Positions 16,649 to 25,207 of a stretch of 64,000 nt of DNA are shown in pieces. How positions within the stretch are numbered: the stretch's first letter is position 1; each line of letters begins with the position of its first letter. The DNA is taken from assembly GCF_014076495.1 (NCBI RefSeq), contig NZ_CP043575.1:124001-188000 (forward strand), written 5' to 3'. The stretch is from Comamonas koreensis. GTDB taxonomy: Bacteria > Pseudomonadota > Gammaproteobacteria > Burkholderiales > Burkholderiaceae_C. Both the position numbers and the translations under genes were made by a program. A model generated the notes under the pieces. It made no database searches. It saw nothing but the letters and a program-made list of their open reading frames with translations, and had not been told where the DNA came from.

Positions 16649-18853
16649 TCAAAGGCTCCCTTCCCATACGGCAGCCGTCTCAATTACCTCGACAAGTCGC
16701 GCAGCAGAAAAGCCATCCGGATATAGAGTGTCATCTTTGTAGGGTTTCTCATAATCATCAGGCGGGTGAGCACGGTCGGCATGACCGGCAAATAGCCCAT
16801 GAGGTTGATTTAGCAGCATCCTTTCATCTCGCAGCGCAATCAGTACCTCTTCCAGAGATATCTTGAGGAAACCTCGGAAAAGTTGGTGATCCCATTCGGT
16901 TGAGGTATCAACGATCCAAGCTATGACCGTGGGCTGGCCGTTCTTAAGACCGAGCGCATTCATTAACTCCATGTCTTGCCCAAGTGCCCGCTGGACAACA
17001 GGCACTTTTCTGCTCAACTGCAGCCCAGCCTTTCGAAGCGTAGAAGTTCGATGCGCCCAAGCCTCCTTTATAGAGCGGCGTTGGTAGGTTGATTTGAGTT
17101 CCAAGATGAGTACATGACCGTCTCGAGCACAAATTAAATCAATTTCTCCCGCATTGGCATCCTCTGCAACCTCATACCCAACAAGCACCTGAAACCCGCG
17201 TTTTCGAAACAGTGCTCCCAGCCGCTCTTCAATTCGACGTGTCTCTTCCTTGGTTTCATTTCGCCGAGAGCCCAACCGCCGTAGGTTATTGATTACAGCC
17301 GCAGAGTTATTTTGTACAGCCATCATCCACGGCAACTGAAGCGAGAGCCGCCCCATCTTGAAAATAGGCCGCTCTTGCCAGCGGGGCCGCAATGCCATCT
17401 CACCGGCGCGCAACTGCTTCGCCATGGCAGCCCAGTCACATGTCATGAAGTCCAAGATTGTCTCGGCAGCTGGTGAGGAGCCACTCGGTTGCTTTGCCGT
17501 AGCCGTCCAAGGCTTAATGCGCTCAACTTTGGCCGTTCTATCCGACCATGTGAGTGGGAAGCGATTTTGCAAGTCTGGCTGAAGCAAACCACTAAATGCC
17601 AGCCGTCCCAAAGCGAGAAAAGAATTTCCGGTCTCGGAAAGGGACTGCTGATATGGCCGGAGGTAGTCTTCAATGAAAAAGGCTGTCATCAGTTCGATGG
17701 TCATCAGCACATGAAAGACCATTGCAGATGAGCCAGTGTCTGTTCGGACCTGCTCGGCCATGCCATAGACTTCTTGCAAGCGAAGCCATGTGCCCATCGC
17801 CTTGGCCAGAGCCTGAAGATTGGCTTCAAGGTTTGCAGGGCTTACACGGGCTAGCAGATCCGGAGCGTTCAGGAGGGCATCCATCCCCCGGTACAACCAG
17901 TACTGGTGTAAAAGGTCGAACTTCTTGCCATCACGACGCCACGCCGCTATGGCATCGGCATCCACTTCGACGATCTCTAGGTGATCTCCACATCGTTCAA
18001 ACCGAATAGAGTCGTCATAGCTGAAGGCGTCAGCAGATCTATGCACAAATGCATTCAGTTCGACCTGTGCGCCAAGCAATGTAAGAAATGCCTGATAACA
18101 ATCGTGTCGTGGCCTATCCGCAGACGGGAATAGAAATGGAATCAGATGCTGCCGCAATGATGAAGCGAGTGATGTTTCGCTCAATTGCAGGTCCGACTCA
18201 TCGCAGCTGGCGAGTTTCCAGGCCAATATGTCGTCAATGGCATCCCATGCCTCTTGAACATCGGGCAAATTTGGTCGCGACCGACCATCAAGCAAATTTG
18301 GTATTTGGTGCTCAAAGGCGAACAGGCTGGCATAGATCAGCAAATCTAAAGGAGCGAGCTCACGCAAGGGGTTGCGTAGACGCGCCACTTCATCAAGCCG
18401 AACTTGGTGAGCTTCGCGGAATATGAGAAACACGCGCGTCAGTTCAGCGAGCGCCTCATGCTGATCCGCATCCAGCTTGCTGATCTCCAACCAACGCGGA
18501 GAGTCCTGTCGCATCACGAGGTCAGAATGGCGGGTAGCCCACATCAGCACATCGGGAGCGATGGCGGCAACCCGCGCCACAAGCTCGGGACAGGCAACTC
18601 GATCTTGCGCTAAGTATTGCGTTAAAGCTAAGCGAAGGGGCTCTTGGCTCCAAACATCAGCGGGTAAAGCCTTCAGGAACTCGGAGCTCCAGAGGGCTGT
18701 GTGTCGATCTCTACCACTCCACCTTTTCTTGCCCTGACCCATCGGCTTTCCGTCAAGAAATGCCATCGCTGCTTCGTCCGCTGCTGCTGAGATCGTCAAG
18801 CCTTTTTCGCGGGCTGCTGAGAACAATGTGTCGTAGTAGTGCTGGTTCATCAC
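16649..18853 (-). CDS. Large protein with C-terminal PD-(D/E)XK nuclease domain, candidate defence effector
   Basis: A 734-residue protein. Residues 1-530 are mostly helical with no family I recognise. Residues of about 540-600 form a restriction-endonuclease-like core: Glu in RRIEERLGALFRKRGFQV, then GEIDLICARDG with Asp near 572, then LILELKS with Glu 585 and Lys 587, followed by the helix TYQRRSIKEAWAHR. This is the order E, D, E-x-K expected of Mrr/NERD-like PD-(D/E)XK nucleases, which usually cut DNA. The gene precedes the SMC-like ATPase gene on the same strand, 462 bp away. Large helical sensor plus nuclease beside an ATPase inside a mobile island suggests anti-phage or anti-plasmid activity. 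The specific substrate cannot be read from the sequence. Confidence 0.72.
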   Translation of the reverse strand: MMNQHYYDTLFSAAREKGLTISAAADEAAMAFLDGKPMGQGKKRWSGRDRHTALWSSEFLKALPADVWSQEPLRLALTQYLAQDRVACPELVARVAAIAPDVLMWATRHSDLVMRQDSPRWLEISKLDADQHEALAELTRVFLIFREAHQVRLDEVARLRNPLRELAPLDLLIYASLFAFEHQIPNLLDGRSRPNLPDVQEAWDAIDDILAWKLASCDESDLQLSETSLASSLRQHLIPFLFPSADRPRHDCYQAFLTLLGAQVELNAFVHRSADAFSYDDSIRFERCGDHLEIVEVDADAIAAWRRDGKKFDLLHQYWLYRGMDALLNAPDLLARVSPANLEANLQALAKAMGTWLRLQEVYGMAEQVRTDTGSSAMVFHVLMTIELMTAFFIEDYLRPYQQSLSETGNSFLALGRLAFSGLLQPDLQNRFPLTWSDRTAKVERIKPWTATAKQPSGSSPAAETILDFMTCDWAAMAKQLRAGEMALRPRWQERPIFKMGRLSLQLPWMMAVQNNSAAVINNLRRLGSRRNETKEETRRIEERLGALFRKRGFQVLVGYEVAEDANAGEIDLICARDGHVLILELKSTYQRRSIKEAWAHRTSTLRKAGLQLSRKVPVVQRALGQDMELMNALGLKNGQPTVIAWIVDTSTEWDHQLFRGFLKISLEEVLIALRDERMLLNQPHGLFAGHADRAHPPDDYEKPYKDDTLYPDGFSAARLVEVIETAAVWEGSL

Positions 18854-19150
18854 CTAATGCTATCTTGGCTTAGATCGCCGCTGTGAATCGAAAAACCCAT
18901 TCTAGGCAGACATTGGACTGTTTTGTCCACGGGAAGATTTCTGCAGAAGCCTCGGATCAATGACTGCTCTGCGTATCAGCAGTCACGGGTACTTCAGAGT
19001 TGACTCACTGCAATCAGCCTTAAGCTGGCATCGAGATTGAAATGTGGTCGAAATGGTTTCTAGACGCCTCCTCTTCACACCACCCCTACGGGGTGAGTTT
19101 TCAAAATAAATATTTCTCAGCAATTTTGATTCGTCTGACGGATGTCAGAG
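18854..19150. other. Non-coding spacer with two small hairpins
   Basis: No gene is seen. Two short inverted repeats occur: TGACTGCT/AGCAGTCA at 18961-18985 and CACCCC-TAC-GGGGTG at 19081-19095. Neither has a U-run clear enough to call a terminator with confidence. The region near 18860-18950 is the likely promoter of the nuclease gene. Confidence 0.4.
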
Positions 19151-19984
19151 TCACCGCCCGAGCACCCCCAGAAAAGACGCCATACCGATCCCTTGCATGT
19201 AGTCCAAAATTTTGCTCTCCTGTGCTTGCGAAGCAAGGCCAAGCATGCGATGCGGCTGGTTGTACTTCATCAGCGTTTGCTCCTGTCCCTTGACATCTTT
19301 AGCTTGTATCTCACCATATGTGATCACCGGCTGCCCTTCGGCATTAACTATCCACTGGAAGATTTCTGATGTGCCTTGGTACACAGGATGCCGTGCCATT
19401 GCTTCCTTTCTCAGAAGCTCTGTGTCATTCCGCTTTTGAGCGGTTAGGATGTCGTCTTCAGCGCTTTGTAGTTTTCGTTTTGCTTCGCGCCGACTTACCT
19501 CTAAACCCCTTTCATATTCTTCGATTTCGAACCGAAGGCCCATGATCTGGTCCCGTTGCAAAGATCGCTGCTCAGGTAGCGCTTGGATCCGCTCAATTGC
19601 TCGCTGCGCGCGTTCGATCAGATTTCTTTCATACGGAAAATCTTCTTCAATTCGCTTCGCCGCGCTTTCGCGATCTCTCATAGCGCTGACGACAGATTGT
19701 TCTGCAGCCTTCGTGATGCGCTGCAGATAGTCCTCTCTCATTTCTTTCTGAAAGTCTTCACCATCGATGATGGTGCATTTGTACTGCACCACCACGCGGC
19801 TCTTCCCATCCTTGAAACTATCCCAATCGATACTTTTACAAAGGGGCCGCTTGCCCAGACCGTTGGCAACTGTCGTGGTGCGAGCACCGTCGATATAGCT
19901 GGACTTGACGATGTCAACGGGGCCCTTGCTGCAAGCAGAAAGAGCGATAGCGGAGCAAGCCACAACGAGGGTGAGATTTTTCAT
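19151..19984 (-). CDS. Putative lipoprotein with coiled-coil segment
   Basis: A 277-residue protein when started at 19984, where MKNLTLVVACSAIALSACSKG forms a lipoprotein signal with lipobox LSAC and a lipidated Cys near residue 18. A start 27 bp upstream is open but would spoil the signal. The middle (roughly residues 80-190) is rich in Arg, Glu and Gln and looks like a long helical coiled coil; the ends contain no motif I know. It is a hypothetical protein located between the nuclease gene and the XRE/recombination module. Membrane anchoring in the periplasm is the only supported inference. Confidence 0.6.
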   Translation of the reverse strand: MKNLTLVVACSAIALSACSKGPVDIVKSSYIDGARTTTVANGLGKRPLCKSIDWDSFKDGKSRVVVQYKCTIIDGEDFQKEMREDYLQRITKAAEQSVVSAMRDRESAAKRIEEDFPYERNLIERAQRAIERIQALPEQRSLQRDQIMGLRFEIEEYERGLEVSRREAKRKLQSAEDDILTAQKRNDTELLRKEAMARHPVYQGTSEIFQWIVNAEGQPVITYGEIQAKDVKGQEQTLMKYNQPHRMLGLASQAQESKILDYMQGIGMASFLGVLGR

Positions 19985-20303
19985 AGGTATGTGAAAGGTG
20001 AATGGGGCCACTGCCGCGGACCATGAAGCGAAGCCTTAGAGAGACTTCCAAGGGAAATAGCTGGCACGGATGAGGCTCATCCAGTCTCCCACGCACTGCG
20101 ATAGGTCACTGTCGAGCCGAGCGGCATCGCATTGCCAGGCGCGGGCGTGATGCGGTAGGCGCACCCAAGCGCATGCGCGCACTCCTTTTCTTGGTATTCA
20201 GTACTCGGAGATGCCCCGCTGATGCCGGATTGGGTTTCTTTCCGCATTAATATGTGAAGCAAACTCCGTAGATGTAAATGTATCAGAAACCGATGCTAGG
20301 AGG
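19985..20303. other. Intergenic region between the lipoprotein and XRE regulator genes
   Basis: About 320 bp separating two divergently read genes, so it should contain both promoters. A 61-codon minus-strand frame (20077-20262) is open but shows no domain or good ribosome binding site, and I do not call it. An AT-rich stretch near 20245-20280 is the likely promoter of the XRE gene. Confidence 0.4.
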
Positions 20304-20567
20304 GTGTCTGCCAAACCCACTCCTCCCACTCATCTTCCCGATCCCGACAACCTGCGCGATGTTTTTGCGTACTGGGTGCGTCTCAAACGGGTCGAGAAAG
20401 GCTGGTCGCAGGAGCGACTGGCACTGGAATGCGAATTGGACAGGACGTACGTATCAGCCGTGGAGCGATCGCGCTGGAATGTGTCGCTGGCCAATATCGA
20501 GCGCATTGCGCAAGCGCTGGACGTGAAGGCCTGGACATTGATCAAGCCGCCGGAGACGCACCGGTAG
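20304..20567 (+). CDS. XRE-family helix-turn-helix regulator
   Basis: An 87-residue DNA-binding protein consisting almost wholly of a Cro/CI-type HTH: LKRVEKGWSQERLALECELDRTYVSAVERSRWNVSLANIERIAQALDV. The start is GTG at 20304; an AGGAGG directly abuts it, unusually close for a Shine-Dalgarno site, but no better in-frame start exists. Regulators of this size often control conjugation or excision genes in integrative elements. Its gene converges on the recombination operon across a strong bidirectional terminator. Confidence 0.82.
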   Translation: MSAKPTPPTHLPDPDNLRDVFAYWVRLKRVEKGWSQERLALECELDRTYVSAVERSRWNVSLANIERIAQALDVKAWTLIKPPETHR

Positions 20568-20610
20568 CACCGGCATTGCCATAGCCGCAGAAGAAAAAAA
20601 GAATCAGAAA

Positions 20611-20644
20611 GGATGGACCCGGCGCTAGCCGGGTTCATCCTTTT
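20611..20644. terminator. Bidirectional intrinsic terminator between xre and the recombination operon
   Basis: A GC-rich stem GGATGGACCCGGC/GCCGGGTTCATCC around a GCTA loop, followed by TTTTC on the plus strand. On the minus strand it is followed by a run including TTTTTTT (complement of 20592-20600). It lies between the stop of the XRE gene and the 3' end of the minus-strand operon and can serve both. Confidence 0.88.
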
Positions 20645-20650
20645 CTCTTC

Positions 20651-21334
20651 TCACGTCGCATGTTGCGAATGCTTGGGCACGATGGTCACAACCTCCACAC
20701 ACCGGCCTTGCAATCGCGCTCCGTCCACAGAGCAGAGAATGCATTGCCCAAGTGCGCCCCATAAGACACGAGCGCCAAACCCGCTACCCCACGGCGCGCT
20801 CCACGCGTGACTGGCAACCAGTGCGGCCCTGATGGTATGCCTGGGTCGGGATAAGCTACCCTCTACCGTTGCAGGCAACTCCATCATCTCCACACCCACC
20901 ACCCAGACCCAGCAGACGGTGTCCTCCAACGTGCCACATTGCCTGCGATGCAATACCAGCTTGAGCAATGCACAACCACCATGCTCCAGAATTACTCCCA
21001 GACAATTCATCGACTCGGTTCCGGTGGCCGTGGCGCTCCGGATCTCACATACCGGAAACAGCTCTTTCCACCCACGACGGTCATCTTTGGGTGTGCTCAA
21101 TGACGGAGAGACAGCAATGCTGCGAAGAGGTCGTTGCGTCATCACTGCCGCACAGCGCCTCAAGCACCATTCCAGGCCTCCCGGATTCGATACGCTGCCG
21201 CGATCCGTATCTGGAAACATGTAGCTCCAGCGCCTGCGCCCCGACGGGCTTGTCACCCGATACTCCCATGGTCCTTCAAACCGGATGCCATACATGTAGC
21301 GGTGGATGAGCCCCTTGCCCGCAGAGTCAGCCAT
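20651..21334 (-). CDS. Hypothetical protein, last gene of the recombination operon
   Basis: A 227-residue frame whose ATG overlaps the stop of the preceding gene (ATGGCTGA), a classic translational coupling arrangement. It ends just before the terminator at 20611-20644. The N-terminal part (MADSAGKGLIHRYMYGIRF, GPWEYRVTSPSGRRRWSYMF) reads like a real protein. The C-terminal half is Cys- and Trp-rich and less convincing, so the true protein might end differently if a frameshift exists. No domain recognised. Confidence 0.5.
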   Translation of the reverse strand: MADSAGKGLIHRYMYGIRFEGPWEYRVTSPSGRRRWSYMFPDTDRGSVSNPGGLEWCLRRCAAVMTQRPLRSIAVSPSLSTPKDDRRGWKELFPVCEIRSATATGTESMNCLGVILEHGGCALLKLVLHRRQCGTLEDTVCWVWVVGVEMMELPATVEGSLSRPRHTIRAALVASHAWSAPWGSGFGARVLWGALGQCILCSVDGARLQGRCVEVVTIVPKHSQHAT

Positions 21335-22478
21335 GCTGCTTGCTCCTCCCCCTCTCGGGTTGATGCATCTCCTGCATATGCATCCCCTGCCCCGTGGACT
21401 CTGTTGCCTGCGGATAGAACTCTTGCACGATCTCTGTCGCCTCCTGCTCCAGTTCCTCAAACAGCCCCAGCGCATAACCATCTCTCGCAGCTTGCTCCAG
21501 CGCTTGCTGGTCGTAGCCCACCTTCTGCGCATATTCCGCAGCCTGCGCTGCCTGGCTGATGGCTGCGTCAAGCGGCATTCCATTGCGGATACCGAGGTCC
21601 ACGTAGTAGATCGGAGTGCGGTGCGACATGGCCGTGGATTTGGCGCGCAAGCGCAGCTCCAGTGGGAGATATGCCAGCAATCCGCCACTGGCCGCCTGCA
21701 GGTACTGCATGCGGGTCATCAGAGTGCGCAGGGAGTTGATCCCGGTGGTACGCAGCACAAAGGTGCTCATGGCGTCGGCCTGGTTGTCCGGGTGGTCAAT
21801 GCGCATGTGGAAGCGTCCAAACGGCTTGCACCCGCCTTCAATGGCCAGGGCACACAGATCCGGGCCTTCGCAGGGGTGTGCCTCAATGCCCTTGGCGGTC
21901 GTGCGTTTGCAGGTGCGTTTGCAGGTCTGCCCATCTCCCACACAGAGGGGCCGCGCCGTGGCTCGGTCGAACAGGGTGTAGTTGGCCCGCAGGTTCAGTG
22001 CTGGGTCGTTGAAGAGAACGCGGATAGGGATGCTGCGCAGCTTAGGTTTGGCAGTATGGGCATAGGTTGGCGCATTGCCATCGGCTGGATTGACAGCCTC
22101 CGTCATCGCCTTCTGCGCCGGGTTGGTGCCTTGCTCGCCATCTCCATTTGTGGTCTGAGAAGGATTTGCTGCCCTGGCCCGCCTGGCGAGCTTGTCCTGC
22201 AAGGTCTGCTTCGGTTGTTGCGCTACACCTTCGAACTCTGGCGGCAGTGTCTGCAACTCCGTCACCTCCACGCCTGTTGTCATCAATGCACGGTCGGCGA
22301 TCTCCGCGCGCAGGATGGCATCCATGGGGTGTAGTACCCAGCCCCTGCGGCTTTGGACCTGGGTGGTGATGGTGAATTCGTCATCTTTCTCCGGCAATCG
22401 CTTGCCATTGCGCTCGATGACCTTGCCGATGGAGATGCGCCCTACCACAGGGGGCGTCATCATCAGTCCTTTGATCAT
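21327..22478 (-). CDS. Putative recombination directionality factor-like (hydrolase or metal-binding) protein
   Basis: A 383-residue protein beginning MIKGLMMTPPVVGRISIGKV with GGAG upstream. It resembles proteins often annotated as hydrolase or metal-binding protein, or as recombination directionality factor, in ICEs and phages. Conserved segments include DDEFTITTQVQSRRGWVLHP, a Cys-rich loop near residues 190-225 (PLCVGDG, HPCEGPDLCALAIEGGCKPFGRF) that could bind zinc, and RTTGINSLRTLM. The gene is in one operon with YqaJ and DUF932 genes. A 12-bp tandem duplication within it adds a CKRT repeat. If an RDF, it would favour excision of the island; this role is inferred only. Confidence 0.6.
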   Translation of the reverse strand: MIKGLMMTPPVVGRISIGKVIERNGKRLPEKDDEFTITTQVQSRRGWVLHPMDAILRAEIADRALMTTGVEVTELQTLPPEFEGVAQQPKQTLQDKLARRARAANPSQTTNGDGEQGTNPAQKAMTEAVNPADGNAPTYAHTAKPKLRSIPIRVLFNDPALNLRANYTLFDRATARPLCVGDGQTCKRTCKRTTAKGIEAHPCEGPDLCALAIEGGCKPFGRFHMRIDHPDNQADAMSTFVLRTTGINSLRTLMTRMQYLQAASGGLLAYLPLELRLRAKSTAMSHRTPIYYVDLGIRNGMPLDAAISQAAQAAEYAQKVGYDQQALEQAARDGYALGLFEELEQEATEIVQEFYPQATESTGQGMHMQEMHQPERGRSKQHG

Positions 22479-22495
22479 GGTGTTTCTCCAGAAAT

Positions 22496-22532
22496 GCAAA
22501 AGCCCCTTGCTCCAGTGAAGAAGCAAGGGGCT
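22496..22532 (-). terminator. Terminator-like hairpin in the leader of the RDF-like gene
   Basis: Perfect 11-bp arms, AGCCCCTTGCT (22501-22511) and AGCAAGGGGCT (22522-22532), with a 10-nt loop. In the minus-strand transcript the stem is followed by TTTTGC. It lies 82 bp after the YqaJ stop and only 22 bp before the next start codon, so it may be a partial terminator or attenuator rather than a simple operon end. Confidence 0.75.
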
Positions 22533-22613
22533 GATGGGTTGAATTGCTGACCGCTGATTGGCGATCGGATATTGGTGGCCAGTGATTACGGGGTGTTGAG
22601 CTGAACTGCAAGC

Positions 22614-23627
22614 TCAGCCCGATTCCTGCAGCAGGAATCGCCGTGATCCGGCTTTGACGCTCGTATAGGCCTTGGCCAGCTCCGGATGGACTTTCTCGAA
22701 TGCAGCAGTGTTGAAGGCCTTGCCGTCCTTGGAACGCTTCCAGCTCACCGAGCTACCAGGGAAGGTCGCGTACGAGGCCACACCCATGCGCTGCTGGATC
22801 TGGTGTTTCAGCAATGCTTCCTGGACCTCCCAGTCCTGCAGGAGCTTGCGAACATGAAGCAGCTTGGCAAATGCATGGCAAGCACTCTCGTCCTCGGACA
22901 GATCGACGGTGTCGCCACTGTCCTGCGAGTACAGGCTGCGCAGCGCAACTGCCGTGCTGTCCGACGCATCTGCGTCTGGCGCCTGTCCAGTCTCAACTCG
23001 TTCCCAGAACTGCGCCTCCAAGGCCATCAATTGGGTGATCATGGTCTCGTCCCGCTCGATGCGGTGGATTTGCAACTCCTGCCCGCAGATCAGGACGGCC
23101 ACATCGGCGGCCTGCTTGCCTGTCACGGCCAGTTGGTGCATGACCTGCAGCTGGATGTATTCCGGAACGCCATCTCTCCAGAGCTTGGCACCGTTGATGC
23201 CTGCAGTCTTGCATTCCAAGATCTGGACATCAGAAGCTCCCACCACTTCCCGGTCGATGTTGGCGAGCATCCAGGGAACCTGGGGGTGGCCCAGTACGGC
23301 ATTGACCCGGCGCACCTTGTTGCCGGTGCGCTTGGTGTAGTGGGCGGCGACAATGGGTTCGAGCAAGGTGCCCCAGTACATGGGGCTGGTCTCGTCGTTG
23401 GGATCCACGGTCGGCAGGAGGTGGCCCTTGCCTGTCTTGTGCATCCACAACTCCAGTTGGGACTGATAAGGGTTCAATCCCACGGAAGCTGCAGCATCGG
23501 AGCCGCCGATGCCTTGGCGGCGCACGTCCAGCCAGGTCTCGCGCGGCATGTCCCGAGTGGAAACGAGGCGCAGTGCGGGGCGTCTTGCCTGTGAGGCTGA
23601 TACAGGGTTAAAAACAGGTGTCGACAT
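22614..23627 (-). CDS. YqaJ-family viral recombinase/exonuclease
   Basis: A 337-residue protein with a lambda-exonuclease-like PD-(D/E)XK fold. Visible motifs are WLDVRRQGIGGSDAAASVGLNPY, LLEPIVAAHYTKRTG (Glu), and DVQILECKTAG (Asp and E-x-K), followed by the conserved Gln segment PEYIQLQVMHQLAVTG. These nucleases resect double-stranded DNA for single-strand annealing recombination. I start it at 23627 (MSTPVFNPVSAS), which has GGAGGC at good spacing; upstream in-frame codons are hydrophobic and not conserved. No Bet/RecT partner is visible in the window. Confidence 0.85.
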   Translation of the reverse strand: MSTPVFNPVSASQARRPALRLVSTRDMPRETWLDVRRQGIGGSDAAASVGLNPYQSQLELWMHKTGKGHLLPTVDPNDETSPMYWGTLLEPIVAAHYTKRTGNKVRRVNAVLGHPQVPWMLANIDREVVGASDVQILECKTAGINGAKLWRDGVPEYIQLQVMHQLAVTGKQAADVAVLICGQELQIHRIERDETMITQLMALEAQFWERVETGQAPDADASDSTAVALRSLYSQDSGDTVDLSEDESACHAFAKLLHVRKLLQDWEVQEALLKHQIQQRMGVASYATFPGSSVSWKRSKDGKAFNTAAFEKVHPELAKAYTSVKAGSRRFLLQESG

Positions 23628-23733
23628 GGTGCCTCCAATGAAATGGGTGAAGAAATAGACAAAGAAACAGACAAGGAAAGACCAATGCAGGCGATTGCCT
23701 TCCTTCTCCAGTCCCCTGCCCACAAAATCTCGA

Positions 23734-23765
23734 AAGCACAAAGCCCTCACCGCAGTGGTGAGGGC
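23734..23765 (-). terminator. Hairpin between the DUF932 and YqaJ genes
   Basis: Perfect 9-bp arms GCCCTCACC and GGTGAGGGC (23743-23765) around a 5-nt loop. In the minus-strand transcript it is followed by TTTGTGCTTTC, a poor U-run. It lies 94 bp after the DUF932 stop and 116 bp before the YqaJ start. The following leader holds near-repeats of TTTCTTTGTCT (around 23650-23680). Confidence 0.65.
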
Positions 23766-23858
23766 CTATGACGTCGAGAGGCTTTGAATGAGAAAGGAAG
23801 GGACAGAGGGAGAAGGCCTAGGGCCGAAAGGCGAAAGGCGCGCCACAAGCCGGTGGAT

Positions 23859-24854
23859 TCAGGCCACCAGTTGCAAGGCGTGTTCCAGTGCACGCTGCTT
23901 GACGGCAGCCCCCACACCGAACCAGGCACTGTCCAGGCGGTTGTCCTGGCTGCGAGCCCGGCGTTCATGGTCCACATACTCGGTGATGGAACAGAGCAAA
24001 CCCCAGGCTGTGCCCTGGGCTGCGGACAAGGTGGCGCCGCGCCCATGGCCGTCAAAGAGCATTTGCGCCTTCTGCAAGGCCCGCTCATTGGTCAAACCCG
24101 TGGACTGCCCTGCTCCGCCGATACCGGGTTTGTCTGATGCGCACAGCACCTTCAGGAAGAAGTTCATGGCCTCGTGGCTCTTGACCTTGCGTTCTGCCAG
24201 GGTGCGCATCTGGTACATGAAGGAATCCCACTGGCCCACGGCAATACCCAATTGACGTTTGACGGCCTGGGCATCAAAGCGGGTGGAGTGGGAGACCTTC
24301 ACGGCATTGGTCGCTCCCTGCAAGGCAATCGCCAGGGTGTTGTTGCAAACTACCCGCACGGTGGTGGGCATGGCGACCGTGGCCAGGGTGCCATCACAGG
24401 AAGTCGCCAAGAGCAGGTAGCCATGTACGACATCATCGCCTTTGAGGGCAACTGATTTGCCAGTCCGGGCCAAGGCCCAGAACTTGCGACCTGCCTTGAG
24501 CACACCGGCCGTCTCCAGTTCATAACCAGCAAGCTCCGTGAGATCCCGGTAGAACTCCAGCACATCCCGGGGTTGCACCACCTGGTAGCGGTTGCTGACC
24601 ACTGACAGGGGTGCCTTGGTGTCACTGCGGTAGAGCACCTTCTGGTCGGGGAACTCCATGGGCTCGGCGTACATGGCAGAAGACGCTTCCGAGCTGTCAG
24701 CTGCCAGATAGCGCACCGGCGTTTCGAGGATCTGCCACTGCATGCCTGCGGCTTGAGCCCAGACATCGAGGGATTGCTTGCGAGGCAGGTGGCTGCCCAG
24801 TTGGTGCCAGGGGGTCTGACCTGCGTAGGCCATGGTTTCGACGAGATGGGACAT
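23859..24854 (-). CDS. DUF932 phage/plasmid-like protein
   Basis: A 331-residue protein of the DUF932 (phage/plasmid-like TIGR03299) family. The N-terminus MSHLVETMAYAGQTPWHQLG and the central block LSVVSNRYQVVQPRDVLEFYRDL and PTTVRVVCNNTLAIAL are characteristic. The biochemical role of the family is unknown; members occur in plasmids, ICEs and prophages beside recombination genes, as here with YqaJ. Its start is 15 bp after the stop of the preceding zinc-ribbon gene. Confidence 0.85.
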   Translation of the reverse strand: MSHLVETMAYAGQTPWHQLGSHLPRKQSLDVWAQAAGMQWQILETPVRYLAADSSEASSAMYAEPMEFPDQKVLYRSDTKAPLSVVSNRYQVVQPRDVLEFYRDLTELAGYELETAGVLKAGRKFWALARTGKSVALKGDDVVHGYLLLATSCDGTLATVAMPTTVRVVCNNTLAIALQGATNAVKVSHSTRFDAQAVKRQLGIAVGQWDSFMYQMRTLAERKVKSHEAMNFFLKVLCASDKPGIGGAGQSTGLTNERALQKAQMLFDGHGRGATLSAAQGTAWGLLCSITEYVDHERRARSQDNRLDSAWFGVGAAVKQRALEHALQLVA

Positions 24855-24869
24855 GGTGATCTCCTTGCA

Positions 24870-25193
24870 TCAAGCCTTGAACGAATTGCCGCAGCTCAGG
24901 CATTCGTAGTTGTCCAAATAGGTCTCATCGATCTGCTCGCCAATGCGGCCTCCGACTTCGTGACCGACGGTGCCGCCGACAACACCACCGATGATGGCGC
25001 CGAGCAAGGAGCCGAGGACGCCACCTACGGGGCCGGCCACAAACCCGACAGATGCACCAGCAGTGGCGCCTTGCATGGCTCCAGCGATACCCGTGGCTGT
25101 ACCAGCGGCAGAACCGACACGCTGGCCTAACTCCTTGGCGACGCTCTTGGCGCGGACGTTCAATGAATGGCAATGGGGACAATGGATAGACAT
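24870..25193 (-). CDS. Glycine-zipper/zinc-ribbon small membrane protein
   Basis: A 107-residue protein. An N-terminal HCPHCHSLNVR and a C-terminal YECLSCGNSFKA form two CxxC knuckles of a zinc ribbon. Between them lies a long Gly/Ala/Val-rich glycine-zipper stretch (roughly residues 25-85, GVLGSLLGAIIGGVVGG) that could insert in a membrane. The start at 25193 has AGGAG 6 nt upstream. It is the first gene of the minus-strand recombination operon. Function unknown. Confidence 0.7.
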   Translation of the reverse strand: MSIHCPHCHSLNVRAKSVAKELGQRVGSAAGTATGIAGAMQGATAGASVGFVAGPVGGVLGSLLGAIIGGVVGGTVGHEVGGRIGEQIDETYLDNYECLSCGNSFKA

Positions 25194-25207
25194 AGAAACT
25201 CCTGACG

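Noticed and set aside
18961..18985. Hairpin considered as a retron or toxin-antitoxin RNA
   Set aside because: Short 8-bp stem, no reverse transcriptase or toxin gene nearby.
20077..20262. 61-codon minus-strand frame between the lipoprotein and XRE genes
   Set aside because: No ribosome site, no domain, and it lies in a divergent promoter region; not enough support to call a gene.
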